Shown: positions 9,531-19,298, numbered from the stretch's first letter. The stretch is DNA of 64,000 bases from Vibrio sp. YMD68 (GCF_029958905.1 NZ_CP124614.1:1736001-1800000), one strand, 5' to 3'. Notes: generated by a model from the letters alone, not told the origin. Numbers and translations are program-made.

Positions 9531-9546
9531 TGGCACGCTCCCTGCA
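9531..9546 (+). promoter_or_regulatory. Sigma-54 promoter of sypP
   Basis: TGGCACG-CTCC-CTGCA matches the -24/-12 consensus with only the first base of the -12 element changed. It lies 80 bases before the preferred sypP start. V. fischeri likewise has a sigma-54 promoter before sypP. Confidence 0.85.
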
Positions 9547-9610
9547 ATTCTCTTTGTAATAAGCAAGATAAGTAATAGCACTTACGATGCCGTTAAACCA
9601 AGGAGCGCAT

Positions 9611-10765
9611 ATGAACTCGAAAGATTCCCAATTAGGACAGACCGTTGTCCATGTTGTACAGCACCTTGCGCCAGGCGGACTTGAAAGCCTTGCTCTCGAT
9701 CTTCTCAGTTTTTCTACGCCATTAAACCGAGTCATGATCGTCAGCTTAGAAGGTGAAAAGAACCCATCTATCATGAACTGGCCACGGCTTAAACCTTTCG
9801 CTAATCAAGTGTTGTTTCTAGAAAAACAGCCTGGAGTAAAATTAACCACACTCGTTCAACTGATCAAAGTGTTCCGTCAAATCAAACCTGATGTCGTTCA
9901 TACTCATCACATTGGTCCACTTGTTTATGCGGGTCTGGCGGCGAGATTGGCATCAGTTCCAGTAAGAATTCACACCGAGCATGATGTTTGGCACTTAAAC
10001 AATGTTAAACACCGCCGCCTTGAAAGAGTCGCGCTAAACATCTCAAAACCCCAGTTGGTCGCTGATGCGGATCAGGTTAAAAACGCCCTGCTGACCCACT
10101 TTGCATACGAAAACACCATTACCATTAAAAATGGCATTGATGGGGATAAGTTCCAACCAGGATCAATGGATGTGGCTCGTAAACACTTCCACCTACCGAA
10201 TGATAAAATACTGATTGGTTGCGCGGGCCGCTTAGAGCACGTTAAAGGGCACGACCTAGCGATTGCTGCACTCTCTTATCTGCCACGCAACATTGAACTT
10301 GTGATTGCTGGTGATGGCAGCCAACGTGAAAAATTGGCACAACTTGCTCAACAATACGCAGTGAGTGACCGCGTCACCTTTTTAGGATTAGTGGATAACA
10401 TGCAACGATTCTATCAAGCTTTGGATGTATTCTGCATGCCATCACGCTCAGAAGGCTTTCCACTTTCTCCTCTTGAAGCGCAAGCCTGTAACGTACCAAC
10501 CGCAGTGACGGATGTGGGCGCAAGTAAAGAGACGCTTTGCCCGATCAGCGGCCGCTTAATAAAAGCCAATGATGTGCATAATATGGTGGACGTGCTTTTT
10601 CAAATGGCTCGTAGTAATGCCAATTTAAATTCAAGCCTTCAACCTAAAATCGACGACAAAGAGACTCCACGCGCATTTGTTCTAAAACACAATAACATCA
10701 GAAACATGGTGAAGTCGTACGAGAACCTAGCATTGAAAGCATTGAACACGGAGGCGGCAGTATGA
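9611..10765 (+). CDS. sypP: SypP-like glycosyltransferase (GT4)
   Basis: This GT-B glycosyltransferase has about 384 residues. It has the HLAPGGLESLALDLL opening loop, the GCAGRLEHVKGHDL phosphate-binding segment, and the donor-site motif PSRSEGFPLSPLEAQACN with the paired glutamates. The start at 9611 is chosen because AAGGAG lies seven bases upstream. An in-frame ATG at 9587 lacks such a site. It opens the third syp operon here and ends in an ATGA overlap with sypQ. Confidence 0.83.
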   Translation: MNSKDSQLGQTVVHVVQHLAPGGLESLALDLLSFSTPLNRVMIVSLEGEKNPSIMNWPRLKPFANQVLFLEKQPGVKLTTLVQLIKVFRQIKPDVVHTHHIGPLVYAGLAARLASVPVRIHTEHDVWHLNNVKHRRLERVALNISKPQLVADADQVKNALLTHFAYENTITIKNGIDGDKFQPGSMDVARKHFHLPNDKILIGCAGRLEHVKGHDLAIAALSYLPRNIELVIAGDGSQREKLAQLAQQYAVSDRVTFLGLVDNMQRFYQALDVFCMPSRSEGFPLSPLEAQACNVPTAVTDVGASKETLCPISGRLIKANDVHNMVDVLFQMARSNANLNSSLQPKIDDKETPRAFVLKHNNIRNMVKSYENLALKALNTEAAV

Positions 10766-11958
10766 ACAGTATCGTTGAGCTACTTGTTGTCTTGATATCA
10801 GCATTGAGTGCGATGCTTATCGTTTACCATCACGTCGGTTATCCGCTCTTTTTAAAATGGTATTCAAAGCGTCATCCACTTAACCATGTGTCTGACATCG
10901 AGAGAGGCTATCGCGGAAGCGAGCTGGACTCGACGCGTCCATCTATCACTATTTTAGTCCCTGCTTATAATGAAGAACGTTGGATAGCAGAAAAGATTCG
11001 TAATCTCGCGAGCTTGGATTATCCGAGAAAACGTTTATCGATCATTATAGCGTGCGACGGTTGCACAGATAACACGGTAGAAATTGCTCAGGACACCATA
11101 CAAGAATCCATTTGCAGTGATGTTCACTTTGAAATACGCGACTTTGCTGAAAATATGGGAAAAGTCGCAGTGATAAATCATCAAATGAAAACGATCACCA
11201 GCGACATTACTGCACTTTCCGATGTTTCAGCTTTAATCTCAATTGACGCATTGTTAGTCGCTGAGCAGCACTTCCTTAACAAATCCACTGGTGTGGTGAA
11301 CGGTCATTACCAATTGCTGTCAACTGGCAATGAAGGGGAAGCAAGCTATTGGAAATATCAGAGTCAACTCAAGCAAAACGAAGCGTCACTAGGTTCAACA
11401 CTGGGCGCTCACGGAGCATTTTATCTGTTTAGAACGCACCTATTTGAACCTATTTGCGAAAACACCATTAACGATGATTTCATTTTACCGATGACCATAG
11501 TGAAACAAGGCTACAACACATTGTACGATGAAAAAATGGTGGCGCTAGAGTTAGAAGAGACGAATCAAAACAACGATTTTAAACGCCGTTTACGTATATC
11601 TGCTGGCAATATGCAACAGGTCATTCAACTATTTGGCCTATTCAACCCAAGATACAAAGGTGTCGCTTTTGCCTTTATATCAGGTAAAGGCCTAAGATTG
11701 GTGACGCCATACTTAATGCTTGTATGCTTGACAACGTCGATGATGTTGATGCATCACACTCTATTTTTTGCTGCCCTGATCGGTCAGTTGACGATCTACT
11801 CAATTGCTGGCTTGAGCCTGCTATTCCCAAGCTTATTCAAATGCAAATTATGCACACTTATTACCTACTTGGTATCAGGACATTTCGCTAACTTTGTTGG
11901 TGGGTTACGTTACCTACTTGGTTTTGAATCTGGTCGCTGGACGCGTGTAAATCACTAA
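10762..11958 (+). CDS. sypQ: SypQ-like membrane glycosyltransferase (GT2)
   Basis: This 398-residue family 2 processive-type glycosyltransferase has a membrane helix at the N-terminus and two to four at the C-terminus. The catalytic domain shows ITILVPAYNEERWIAEKI, IIIACDGCTDNTVEIA and a TINDDF segment near residue 238 carrying the probable catalytic acid. An RRLRISAGNMQQV stretch resembles the QxxRW acceptor motif in a variant form. It probably elongates the syp polymer from the cytoplasmic face. It is translationally coupled to sypP and ends 10 bases before sypR. Confidence 0.82.
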   Translation: MNSIVELLVVLISALSAMLIVYHHVGYPLFLKWYSKRHPLNHVSDIERGYRGSELDSTRPSITILVPAYNEERWIAEKIRNLASLDYPRKRLSIIIACDGCTDNTVEIAQDTIQESICSDVHFEIRDFAENMGKVAVINHQMKTITSDITALSDVSALISIDALLVAEQHFLNKSTGVVNGHYQLLSTGNEGEASYWKYQSQLKQNEASLGSTLGAHGAFYLFRTHLFEPICENTINDDFILPMTIVKQGYNTLYDEKMVALELEETNQNNDFKRRLRISAGNMQQVIQLFGLFNPRYKGVAFAFISGKGLRLVTPYLMLVCLTTSMMLMHHTLFFAALIGQLTIYSIAGLSLLFPSLFKCKLCTLITYLVSGHFANFVGGLRYLLGFESGRWTRVNH

Positions 11959-11968
11959 GGATATTATT

Positions 11969-12610
11969 ATGACAACGAATAAATCTACCCGTATTTCAAT
12001 TTGGTTCGCAAAACGTGCTTTTGATTTAGTTGGCTCCGTTGTAGCGTTGTTATTGCTTAGCCCAATCATGCCGTTTATAGCCATCGCGATTAAATTGACA
12101 TCAACTGGCCCTGTGTTTTACAAACAGCTGAGAGTTGGAAAATCCACCCCAAGCCACATGGCCTTTTTCGATATTATTAAGTTCCGAACCATGTACGAAG
12201 ATGCTGAATCGCGCTCCGGCGCCGTGTGGGCAACGGAGGGTGACCCGCGCATCACTCCTGTAGGACGTTTTTTACGTAAAACTCGCCTTGATGAAATCCC
12301 GCAGTTGTTCAACGTCATCCGTGGTGAAATGTCGTTGATTGGTCCAAGGCCTGAACGCCCTAGTTTTTACAATAAATTAGAAACGGCCATCCCATATTTT
12401 GCTGATAGAACCTATGGCGTTATGCCCGGTATTACGGGGCTTGCTCAGGTAAACCAAGGATATGACACTTGTATTGATGATGTTCGCCGTAAGGTCGGGT
12501 TTGATCATAGTTACGCACTCTCTTTAGGCTCTTTACGCAACTGGTTATTGATGGATTTGAGTATCATTTCAAAGACCATTTTAGTCATGGTTGATGGTAG
12601 AGGCCGTTAA
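11969..12610 (+). CDS. sypR: SypR-like initiating undecaprenyl-phosphate sugar transferase
   Basis: This 213-residue protein is a short-form polyprenyl-phosphate hexose-1-phosphate transferase (WbaP/PglC superfamily). It has one N-terminal membrane helix (about 15-38). The conserved catalytic blocks are FDIIKFRTMYEDAE, the DPRITPVGRFLRKTRLDEIPQ stretch, SLIGPRPERP and MPGITGLAQV. It should load the first sugar phosphate on undecaprenyl phosphate and so start repeat-unit synthesis. As in V. fischeri it closes the locus. Confidence 0.88.
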   Translation: MTTNKSTRISIWFAKRAFDLVGSVVALLLLSPIMPFIAIAIKLTSTGPVFYKQLRVGKSTPSHMAFFDIIKFRTMYEDAESRSGAVWATEGDPRITPVGRFLRKTRLDEIPQLFNVIRGEMSLIGPRPERPSFYNKLETAIPYFADRTYGVMPGITGLAQVNQGYDTCIDDVRRKVGFDHSYALSLGSLRNWLLMDLSIISKTILVMVDGRGR

Positions 12611-12686
12611 CGCGACGAACATCCTGACCTTAGATTGTTTGTAATAATATAGGCCTATCGCTTCATTATATTTTCTTCGTCGCGTT
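12609..12686. other. Long inverted repeat after sypR
   Basis: An 11-bp perfect inverted repeat (AACGCGACGAA at 12609-12619 and its complement at 12676-12686) begins at the sypR stop codon and encloses about 56 AT-rich bases. The loop contains a smaller palindrome (ATAGGCCTAT). There is no T-tract, so it is not a clear terminator. It may be a 3' mRNA structure. The gap then continues with tandem repeats. Confidence 0.5.
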
Positions 12687-12739
12687 GGGCCAATTTAATC
12701 AGTAATGGCGTTGCTACAACGCGATAGAAGTAAGAACCG

Positions 12740-12815
12740 AATCAATACAAGAACAAGACGCAACTTAGAACAAGATGGATAATAGGACGAGATAGATCTT
12801 AGAACAAGATAGAAG
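12740..12815. repeat. Degenerate tandem repeat, about 16-17 bp unit
   Basis: At least four drifting copies of a unit like TAGAACAAGATAGATCT occur in a row before the MazG-like gene. Copies differ by several substitutions and by one base in length. Similar degenerate arrays recur in other gaps of this window. Confidence 0.6.
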
Positions 12816-12877
12816 CTAGCGCTGTGCTTTGGTATCATATTGAGAAATTTACAAGCCTATCTATAACGGACTTTTTC

Positions 12878-13450
12878 ATGCTTTTATCTCAATTGACTCA
12901 ACCTATCTTTGACCATCTTTATCGCGATATCACAGAGTTTCGTAGCACCTTCGACCTGCCTGTTTCTGATGCCGCGAGCTTAAATGAAAAAGCCGATACA
13001 TTGCATACTTCGCTAATTATCGAAGAGCTGACTGAACTGGCAGAAGCCGACTCAAAAATTGAACAAGCTGACGCCATTGTCGACAGTGTGTATGTTCTTA
13101 TGGGCCGCCTTGTTCACCTCGGCCATAGCCAGGTCGACGATAACCTTGCCATTAGCTACCTGATTGATCTGCTGCTTAATGTGGCGATTAACCGTGATAT
13201 TGAGTTCTTGCCATGCTGGGACGAAGTACACTCAAGTAATATGAGTAAGGTATGTCGCAATGAAGCGGAGTTCACAGAGACAGAAGCATTCTATGCAGAA
13301 CAAGGAATCGCATTGATGGCGGCACAAAAAGGCAATTACATTATTGCTAAGTGCGCAGAAGATTTTGTAGCGGAAGGAAAAACCATTCGCCAAGGTAAAG
13401 TTCTAAAGTCCGTTTATTACCGCCCTGCCGATTTAACACCGCTTGTTTAA
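12878..13450 (+). CDS. MazG-like nucleotide pyrophosphohydrolase
   Basis: This protein of about 190 residues appears to be all-helical. It has the EELTELAEAD and DAIVDSVYVLMG segments that supply the metal-binding acidic residues (ExxE and DxxxD) of the MazG/dimeric dUTPase superfamily. The family hydrolyses nucleoside triphosphates to monophosphates, or related phosphoribosyl substrates. The exact substrate is unknown. I choose the ATG at 12878. The open frame extends 54 bases upstream, but that part has no ribosome site and looks unrelated. The gene stands alone and ends before a strong bidirectional terminator. Confidence 0.75.
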   Translation: MLLSQLTQPIFDHLYRDITEFRSTFDLPVSDAASLNEKADTLHTSLIIEELTELAEADSKIEQADAIVDSVYVLMGRLVHLGHSQVDDNLAISYLIDLLLNVAINRDIEFLPCWDEVHSSNMSKVCRNEAEFTETEAFYAEQGIALMAAQKGNYIIAKCAEDFVAEGKTIRQGKVLKSVYYRPADLTPLV

Positions 13451-13534
13451 TCTAATCAAAATCGGGGCATATTTAGCGTTTCTCGCACAGACACAGAAAC
13501 CGTATTGAAACCAATTAGATATATTAGCCCGATC

Positions 13535-13564
13535 AAAATAGCGAGCCAGTAGCTCGCTATTTTT
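13535..13564. terminator. Bidirectional rho-independent terminator
   Basis: A 12-bp stem (AAAATAGCGAGC with its complement) and a 5-base loop are flanked by A-rich and T-rich tracts. It separates the plus-strand MazG-like gene from the convergent btuD and can stop transcription from either side. Confidence 0.85.
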
Positions 13565-13580
13565 GTATTGAGTATTCCGT

Positions 13581-14336
13581 CTAGTCAAAAATCAAATAGG
13601 GTCGGTTGTCTACCTGCACTTTTTTTACTGGAATTTGGAATACCTCAGTGAGTAATTCTGGTTCCAACACCTCATTGACCTTACCCACTTTCTGCATGAC
13701 GCCATTACTCATCAGAATTGCCCTGTCTGCATGGCGCAACGTTCGGTTCAAATCATGGTTAGCCATAATGACACAAAGTCCCCGTTTCGCCACTTCATCA
13801 ATCAATCGATAAAGCAAACTTTCACGCGCTATGTCGAGAGGGGCGGCAGGTTCATCTAGCAGAAGCAGTTTGGCATGAGGGTTAATATCCGGCCATACCT
13901 GTAAACAGATAGAGGCGAGTCGCACACGTTGCCATTCCCCGCCAGATAAATGGTGAATAGAACGGTGAATTTTGTCTTGTATGCCGACTAACGCTGTCAG
14001 TGTCTCTATTGCTTGCTGAACCTTAGGATCATCAACATGGCAACAGTGCGGCACGGATAACGCAAGATACTGGAAAACCTCCAAGTTGAATGCAGGTCGA
14101 TCACTTTGAGACAGGTAAGCCCGGTGCTCAGCGAGGGTTTCTAGTGAGGTATTTTCCACTTCAAGTGAATCGATAACCACGCTTCCAGTGAAGGACAATA
14201 CTCCTGATATCGCGGAAAGCAGTGTACTTTTGCCACTGCCATTTGGACCGATGATGTGTGTCACCTCACCCGCTTTGCATTCAAACGAGAGAGGAAGAAT
14301 TCTCGACACTACAGCAACACTTTTAACGTGAATCAT
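13581..14336 (-). CDS. btuD: Vitamin B12 import ATP-binding protein BtuD
   Basis: This 251-residue ABC ATPase has Walker [10 protein letters not shown] (30-38), signature LSGGE (130-134) and Walker B LLLLDEP followed by the switch histidine in [14 protein letters not shown]. It energises cobalamin import across the inner membrane with BtuC. The start overlaps the end of btuC by 14 bases, the usual btuCD coupling. No btuF gene is visible in the window. Nearby cob genes fit a cobalamin-scavenging organism. Iron-siderophore importers are close relatives, so the substrate call rests on length, coupling and context. Confidence 0.82.
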   Translation of the reverse strand: MIHVKSVAVVSRILPLSFECKAGEVTHIIGPNGSGKSTLLSAISGVLSFTGSVVIDSLEVENTSLETLAEHRAYLSQSDRPAFNLEVFQYLALSVPHCCHVDDPKVQQAIETLTALVGIQDKIHRSIHHLSGGEWQRVRLASICLQVWPDINPHAKLLLLDEPAAPLDIARESLLYRLIDEVAKRGLCVIMANHDLNRTLRHADRAILMSNGVMQKVGKVNEVLEPELLTEVFQIPVKKVQVDNRPYLIFD

Positions 14337-15318
14337 GATTTTTCACCAGCATCCAAATGAAGATTGGTGCCCCTATGGTTGTGGTCACTGCGCCCAACGG
14401 TAACTCTGCAGAATCAAGAGCTAAACGTGCGATCAAATCGGCCACAACAGCCAGTAAAGCGCCACTTAACGCCGAAGCTGGGAGCAAATATTTGTTTTCC
14501 GTACCAAATGCTAAGCGCAAAAGATGCGGTACCACCAACCCAACAAACCCAATAACGCCACCGAGAGCCACAGACCCCCCCACCAAAATTGAAACCGCCA
14601 CAATCAGCTTCCAACGTATGGCATCAATGTTGAGACCCAGTTGTTTTGCGTGTGCTTCGCCCATCATGAGTCGATCAAGCGTCTTCCCTTGTAAACAGAG
14701 GTAGATAATCACAGGGATCAGGAAGAGTGTCACCGTATGTTGCTGCCAGGTCGTTCCTCCAATGCTCCCCATTAGCCAATACATCAATTGTCGTAAACTG
14801 AGGTCATCACTGAAGTAAAATGCCCAAGTTACGACCGCACTGGCCAAAATCCCAAGCGCCACACCGACCAGTAATAGCCGAGCGGTGGTCAATCGCATCG
14901 CCTTAGCCATGGTCACTAAAATTAACGTAAACAGCATCGCCCCTGCCATCGCCGCTAACATAAACGCATAGGTGGATGACGCCATCGGAAAAAGAAACAA
15001 CACCACGACCATTGCGACACTGGCCCCACCAGAGATACCAAGCACCCCCGGCTCTGCCAATACGTTACCTAAAAGGACTTGTAATACCGCGCCAGAAACG
15101 GCGAGCGAAGCACCTATCGCCATAGCTGCCAATAATCTAGGAAGACGTAATTGGTATAACAATTGATACTCTAGCGATGAAATTGGTTCAAAGGGAGAAA
15201 TCGTCAGTTCACCGACGATCAAATACACCGCACTGCTGAAGAGTAATAGTGTAAAAAGAGTAAAAGAATAGCGCATCCAACGTCGATGCTTTTTTATGAG
15301 AAGCTGATTGAAATCCAT
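14323..15318 (-). CDS. btuC: Vitamin B12 import permease BtuC
   Basis: This permease of about 331 residues from the FecCD/BtuC family has about ten membrane helices. The conserved stretches [39 protein letters not shown] and [13 protein letters not shown] (near the BtuD-coupling loop) are all present. I use the ATG at 15318 (MDFNQLL). The frame also has an upstream TTG. It pairs with btuD just downstream on the same strand. The ferric-siderophore family is a possible alternative, but the two-gene btuCD layout favours B12. Confidence 0.82.
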   Translation of the reverse strand: MDFNQLLIKKHRRWMRYSFTLFTLLLFSSAVYLIVGELTISPFEPISSLEYQLLYQLRLPRLLAAMAIGASLAVSGAVLQVLLGNVLAEPGVLGISGGASVAMVVVLFLFPMASSTYAFMLAAMAGAMLFTLILVTMAKAMRLTTARLLLVGVALGILASAVVTWAFYFSDDLSLRQLMYWLMGSIGGTTWQQHTVTLFLIPVIIYLCLQGKTLDRLMMGEAHAKQLGLNIDAIRWKLIVAVSILVGGSVALGGVIGFVGLVVPHLLRLAFGTENKYLLPASALSGALLAVVADLIARLALDSAELPLGAVTTTIGAPIFIWMLVKNHDSR

Positions 15319-15359
15319 GCTCTTATCAAACAACGATGCTTGAAGACCTGTGAAAAAAA

Positions 15360-15390
15360 TAATGGCCTAACCTTAACGTTAAGCCATTAA
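15360..15390 (-). terminator. Rho-independent terminator after astE
   Basis: Read on the minus strand, a stem of about 12 bp (TAATGGC-TTAAC and its near complement, one mismatch) is followed by TTATTTTTTT. It lies about 55 bases after the astE stop codon. Confidence 0.75.
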
Positions 15391-15443
15391 AATGGAAAGC
15401 AGTAACCGTATTTAATCTAAAGATACTCTATTGAACAATACGA

Positions 15444-16472
15444 TTAATCATAGACAGCTTGCTCGTTGTCGTAACGTATAGAGACTTCGCAAACCATTAA
15501 TGCTGCACGTTGACCTATAACGACGTGCCGATTGGGAAAAACAATGGCTTCATCTTCATTTTTTGCCATCAACGGTTTTTCACCGTCATAACCGAACACT
15601 TCACCGTGTTTAAAGCTCGTAAAGTTTTCTACGTCGTCATCAAATAAGAAGTTAAATTCATTGTGCATTCTGACCAATGTTCGACTAACGCGGTACATCA
15701 CGGGCCGTCTAGGTAGATGTTCCGGTTCGCTACTTGCGATTAAATCACGCAATGCAAGGTCGAATGCGACAAGCTTCTCTAAATCATTTTCTCCAATTCG
15801 TGCCACCTGGCCAAGCTCGATCGTTAACGCCTGAGCTGAAAAGTTTTCAGCACTAAACCAACTGAAGGTATTAGCCGGTGAATTGGAAAATAATACGGCT
15901 TCAATATGTGCCTGTTCCACAAAATTAAATAGCGCACGGCCTCTCACCGGGTGTCTAGTTTTAGGGCTCACAGCGAACGAATAATGCTTAGATGTACGAA
16001 TAGCACAATGAAGATCAAGATGCCAACGCGTTTCTAGTTTGGTACCGCTGTAAAAACGAGTCACTATCCGTTTTAAATTATCAGCAATGGTGACTTCTCG
16101 ACTCGGCTCATGGTGTTTATCATCAAAAAGTCGGTTTAAATTTTCCTCAATGAAACGTGTGTGCTGATTGGTCGCTTCAGGATGCGCAATGATGAATAAA
16201 CAACGTTCAGAGACGGCCTGAAATCCAGATAATACGTCTGAAATAATTTTATCGATGATCTCCATTGGTGAGGTTTCATCACCATGGATACCACACGAAA
16301 TAATAACATTTTTTGTTTTATCGTCGTAGTCAGCTGGTATCACTTCCAGCACGCCACGTTCATGCAGCTTTAGAGTCACTCCGGATGGCGCGGTAAGATC
16401 CGACGCTTCTACTTCTTGATTGATATCTAAGCTGTCTAAAAGAAATGATTGGCGAAAGATAGTTTTCGTCAT
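15444..16472 (-). CDS. astE: Succinylglutamate desuccinylase
   Basis: This 342-residue zinc hydrolase of the AstE/aspartoacylase family releases glutamate and succinate from N-succinylglutamate, the last step of the arginine succinyltransferase pathway. The zinc ligands are visible as H63 and E66 in GIHGDETSP and H155 in HLDLHCAIRTSK. An AAGGAG site precedes the ATG. The other ast genes are not here, so it is a stand-alone copy. Length is close to the usual 320-350 residues. Confidence 0.87.
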   Translation of the reverse strand: MTKTIFRQSFLLDSLDINQEVEASDLTAPSGVTLKLHERGVLEVIPADYDDKTKNVIISCGIHGDETSPMEIIDKIISDVLSGFQAVSERCLFIIAHPEATNQHTRFIEENLNRLFDDKHHEPSREVTIADNLKRIVTRFYSGTKLETRWHLDLHCAIRTSKHYSFAVSPKTRHPVRGRALFNFVEQAHIEAVLFSNSPANTFSWFSAENFSAQALTIELGQVARIGENDLEKLVAFDLALRDLIASSEPEHLPRRPVMYRVSRTLVRMHNEFNFLFDDDVENFTSFKHGEVFGYDGEKPLMAKNEDEAIVFPNRHVVIGQRAALMVCEVSIRYDNEQAVYD

Positions 16473-16684
16473 GTGGTACTCCTTTATTTCACAGCGGTAT
16501 GTTAATGAATTGAGTGCGCAATTTATGTTGAAAGGATCCCACTTATTAATAGTAATTCGAGTATAAATCGCAAAAACGGCATCGGAATGGGTTACTCCGT
16601 ACTTTTTGCTGCTCAGAGTAACCCCAAAATATCCTCAGCGATGGAAGAAATAACAATAACTTAGTACGACATTCATCAACAATA

Positions 16685-18520
16685 TTAAGGCATACTATTG
16701 GTCACCTTCGGCGAGTTTCCATCGTTTCTCAACGCCAGTAACGCTTCGAATTCTTCCACTTTCTCATTGACCAAATCAATACTTTGCTGCCAAAACTCAG
16801 CACCCGTTAACGTCATGCCTAAGTGCTTTTCTACAACTTGTTCTGCGTTCATACTTCCTGTGTCACGCAGCAATGACAAATAGTCTTGGTAGAAATCGGC
16901 CCCTTTGGCTTCCCTTTGAGCATAAACCCCCTTACTAAACAGATAACCAAATAGGTAAGGATAATTGTAAAAGCTAACGTCAGAGAGACTAAAATGCAGC
17001 TTACTCGCCCAGAAGTATGGGTCTGGCTGTGACATCGAATCCCCATACCACTCTTGCCAATGTTTACTCATCAACGCACACAGTTTGGCCGCCGAGAGCT
17101 CACCATTTTTTCGTAGCAGGTAGAATTCTCTTTCAAATTCAAATCGAACCGGAATGTTGATCATCAATGCGTAACATGACGACAATTCTTCCCACAGCAT
17201 TTCTAGCTTTTCATCCGTGGTTTTTGCTTGGTTAAGTAGATAGTCTCGAACGATATTCTCCGCAAAGATGGACGCTGTTTCTGCTAATGTCATAGGGTAA
17301 CGAGTTTGACACAGCGGCATCCCTTTCATGACCCAGTTATGGAATGCGTGGCCAAGTTCATGGGCAAGAGTAAGAAGGTCCGATCGGCTCCCACCCCAGG
17401 TCATAAAGACAAGCGGTGAACGTGTCGCCGCCAGTTTGGTGCAATAAGCGCCCAAACGTCGCTGCTTGGTCGGCGCGGCATCTATCCAGCCATTTTCGAT
17501 CATAACATCGACAAATTCAGCCATTTCGACATCCACGTCCGAAAACGCATTTCGAATGATTTCGATGGCCTCGTCAAAGCTATACTGCGTGGCCTCGCCT
17601 TCCCCGAGTACAGGCATGGCCGCCAAGTGGTTCCATGGCTGCATTTGATCGAGATTATGCACTCTCGCCATCAGTGATCCCGCTTTTTGTCCCACATGAC
17701 GATTCAACTTGGTAACGGATATCATCGAATCGAGTGTTTGTTCCGAGATTCGGCTACCGTGCAGGCTTGATTCCAGAAAATGAATGTCCCGTGTGTGCGA
17801 ACGTTTGTCTGCCTCGGTATGACGCCATCCTGCTAACGCATTGAGTATGGAGGCAAAGCTCTCTTGATGCAGTGACATAGCATCTTGAATGGCTTGCCAG
17901 GCGGCTGGTTGTTTCTCAAAATCACTGCCATAAAGTAAGCTTGCTGCTTGAGAGAATCCCATCACTTCTGTGGAGCCATCTGAGTGCTTCAGCGTGACCT
18001 GTAGAGTTCCAGTCAGGTTGTCATACATTCTTCCCCAAGCGTCTTTGCCATCAACTTCTAGGGCCGTGATCAATTGCTCCTCCGTCACAGAGAGCCGGCT
18101 ATCAGCCAATTGACGTAAACAATCGAACTGGAACGCTTGGCCCGAAACATCCGGACTAGGATGAGCCAAAACCTGCTCAATATACGCTTCGTCAGCATGC
18201 GTAATGGTGTCGCGGTAAGGGCTAAAGGCTTGGGTAAGTTCTGAATTAAGCTTGGCAACTCTCCCCATGAGTGATTTTGCAACATCATTCGAAGAATCTA
18301 CGGAGGCGTAACAAGTCGCCACCGTATTGATTGTTGCCATTAATGTGCCCGCGGCTTCAGAGGTTTGCACCGCGTTTTGCATGACGGTCACTTGAGTACG
18401 ATTTTCAACATGTGCTTTGAGCGCTTGGATGCATTGTTCAATTAATTGGATATCTTGTTCAATTTTTGGATCGTCTAAATGTTGATACGCAATAGAGAGA
18501 TCCCAACTTGGTGCAGTCAT
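16685..18520 (-). CDS. M3-family oligoendopeptidase (PepF type)
   Basis: This 611-residue cytosolic zinc peptidase is of the size and build of oligoendopeptidase F. The zinc motif HELGH lies at 387-391. It is preceded by VFMTWGGSRSDLLTLA and followed about 25 residues later by LAETASIFAENI, which supplies the third ligand. It should cut short peptides. There is no signal peptide. It stands between astE and the cob cluster without evident operon partners. Confidence 0.85.
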   Translation of the reverse strand: MTAPSWDLSIAYQHLDDPKIEQDIQLIEQCIQALKAHVENRTQVTVMQNAVQTSEAAGTLMATINTVATCYASVDSSNDVAKSLMGRVAKLNSELTQAFSPYRDTITHADEAYIEQVLAHPSPDVSGQAFQFDCLRQLADSRLSVTEEQLITALEVDGKDAWGRMYDNLTGTLQVTLKHSDGSTEVMGFSQAASLLYGSDFEKQPAAWQAIQDAMSLHQESFASILNALAGWRHTEADKRSHTRDIHFLESSLHGSRISEQTLDSMISVTKLNRHVGQKAGSLMARVHNLDQMQPWNHLAAMPVLGEGEATQYSFDEAIEIIRNAFSDVDVEMAEFVDVMIENGWIDAAPTKQRRLGAYCTKLAATRSPLVFMTWGGSRSDLLTLAHELGHAFHNWVMKGMPLCQTRYPMTLAETASIFAENIVRDYLLNQAKTTDEKLEMLWEELSSCYALMINIPVRFEFEREFYLLRKNGELSAAKLCALMSKHWQEWYGDSMSQPDPYFWASKLHFSLSDVSFYNYPYLFGYLFSKGVYAQREAKGADFYQDYLSLLRDTGSMNAEQVVEKHLGMTLTGAEFWQQSIDLVNEKVEEFEALLALRNDGNSPKVTNSMP

Positions 18521-18577
18521 CGTTTTTTCCTTAACTGGCTATCAGCCGCTACAGTCATGAGCGTCTATAAGTATGAA

Positions 18578-19192
18578 TTAAAACAGGGGGTTCCCTATCA
18601 TTTGAATGTGGGCGAGTCTTGGTTCAGATAGGGTCACTTTTATGTGGGTGATGGATTGATTCCCAATATGAAGACTTGAGTACCATGCAGGGTTCGACCA
18701 ATCGACATTAAGAATGTGCGCCAAGATCAGACGAATAGTCCCACCATGGCAGACAACGAGAGTATCGTCCTGAATCTTTGTGGTCAGATCCAACCAACCT
18801 TGACTCACTCGTTCATAGAAATCTTGTAACTGCTCAGCGTTGGGCAACGTGTGATGCGCGGGATCGCTCCAAAATGTGGATAGCTGTGGCCACATGGGTT
18901 GCAGCTCATCAAACGTCTTGCCATCGTAATCGCCGAAATCGAATTCCTGGAATCGTGTCTCGATTCGATAAGGTATTGATGAGTTCAAGCCATGCCATTT
19001 TTCTGCTAATGCACGGCAACGAGACAAGGGAGAGGTAATGATGGAAGCGAACTCAATGGCATCTTTATTTAGTGCATCGACAATCTGTGTTTGAGTGTCG
19101 CTACAGACCGGCACATCGGTTCGTCCGTTCAGGGCAGCAGGCCCAACGGTTTTCCCATGCCGTAATAAGTAAACATTGACTACTTTATCCAT
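18578..19192 (-). CDS. cobC: Alpha-ribazole phosphatase-like histidine phosphatase
   Basis: This 204-residue protein belongs to the phosphoglycerate mutase-like histidine phosphatases. The nucleophile motif LLRHGKT is near the N-terminus, the acid lies in the FQEFDFGDYDGKTF block, and the second catalytic histidine is in CHGGTIRLIL. Its place directly after cobU, cobS and cobT identifies it as the phosphatase that dephosphorylates alpha-ribazole phosphate or adenosylcobalamin phosphate in nucleotide-loop assembly. It is separated from cobU by a 90-base repeat-rich gap. Confidence 0.8.
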   Translation of the reverse strand: MDKVVNVYLLRHGKTVGPAALNGRTDVPVCSDTQTQIVDALNKDAIEFASIITSPLSRCRALAEKWHGLNSSIPYRIETRFQEFDFGDYDGKTFDELQPMWPQLSTFWSDPAHHTLPNAEQLQDFYERVSQGWLDLTTKIQDDTLVVCHGGTIRLILAHILNVDWSNPAWYSSLHIGNQSITHIKVTLSEPRLAHIQMIGNPLF

Positions 19193-19230
19193 ACATCGCT
19201 CTCGTTATTGGTTTTTTAGCCGCTTTAGTT

Positions 19231-19298
19231 CTTTATTGCTTTAGCTTTATTGCTCTAGGTTTATTGCTCTAGGTTTATTGCTTTATTGCTTTAGCGTC
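19231..19298. repeat. Tandem repeat, 14-15 bp unit, overlapping the cobU stop
   Basis: About four to five copies of a unit like TTTATTGCTCTAGG run from the cobC-cobU gap into the last codons of cobU, whose stop codon lies inside the array. The TCTAG plus TTTA pattern recurs in arrays at 22.8 and 24.4 kb. Confidence 0.75.
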
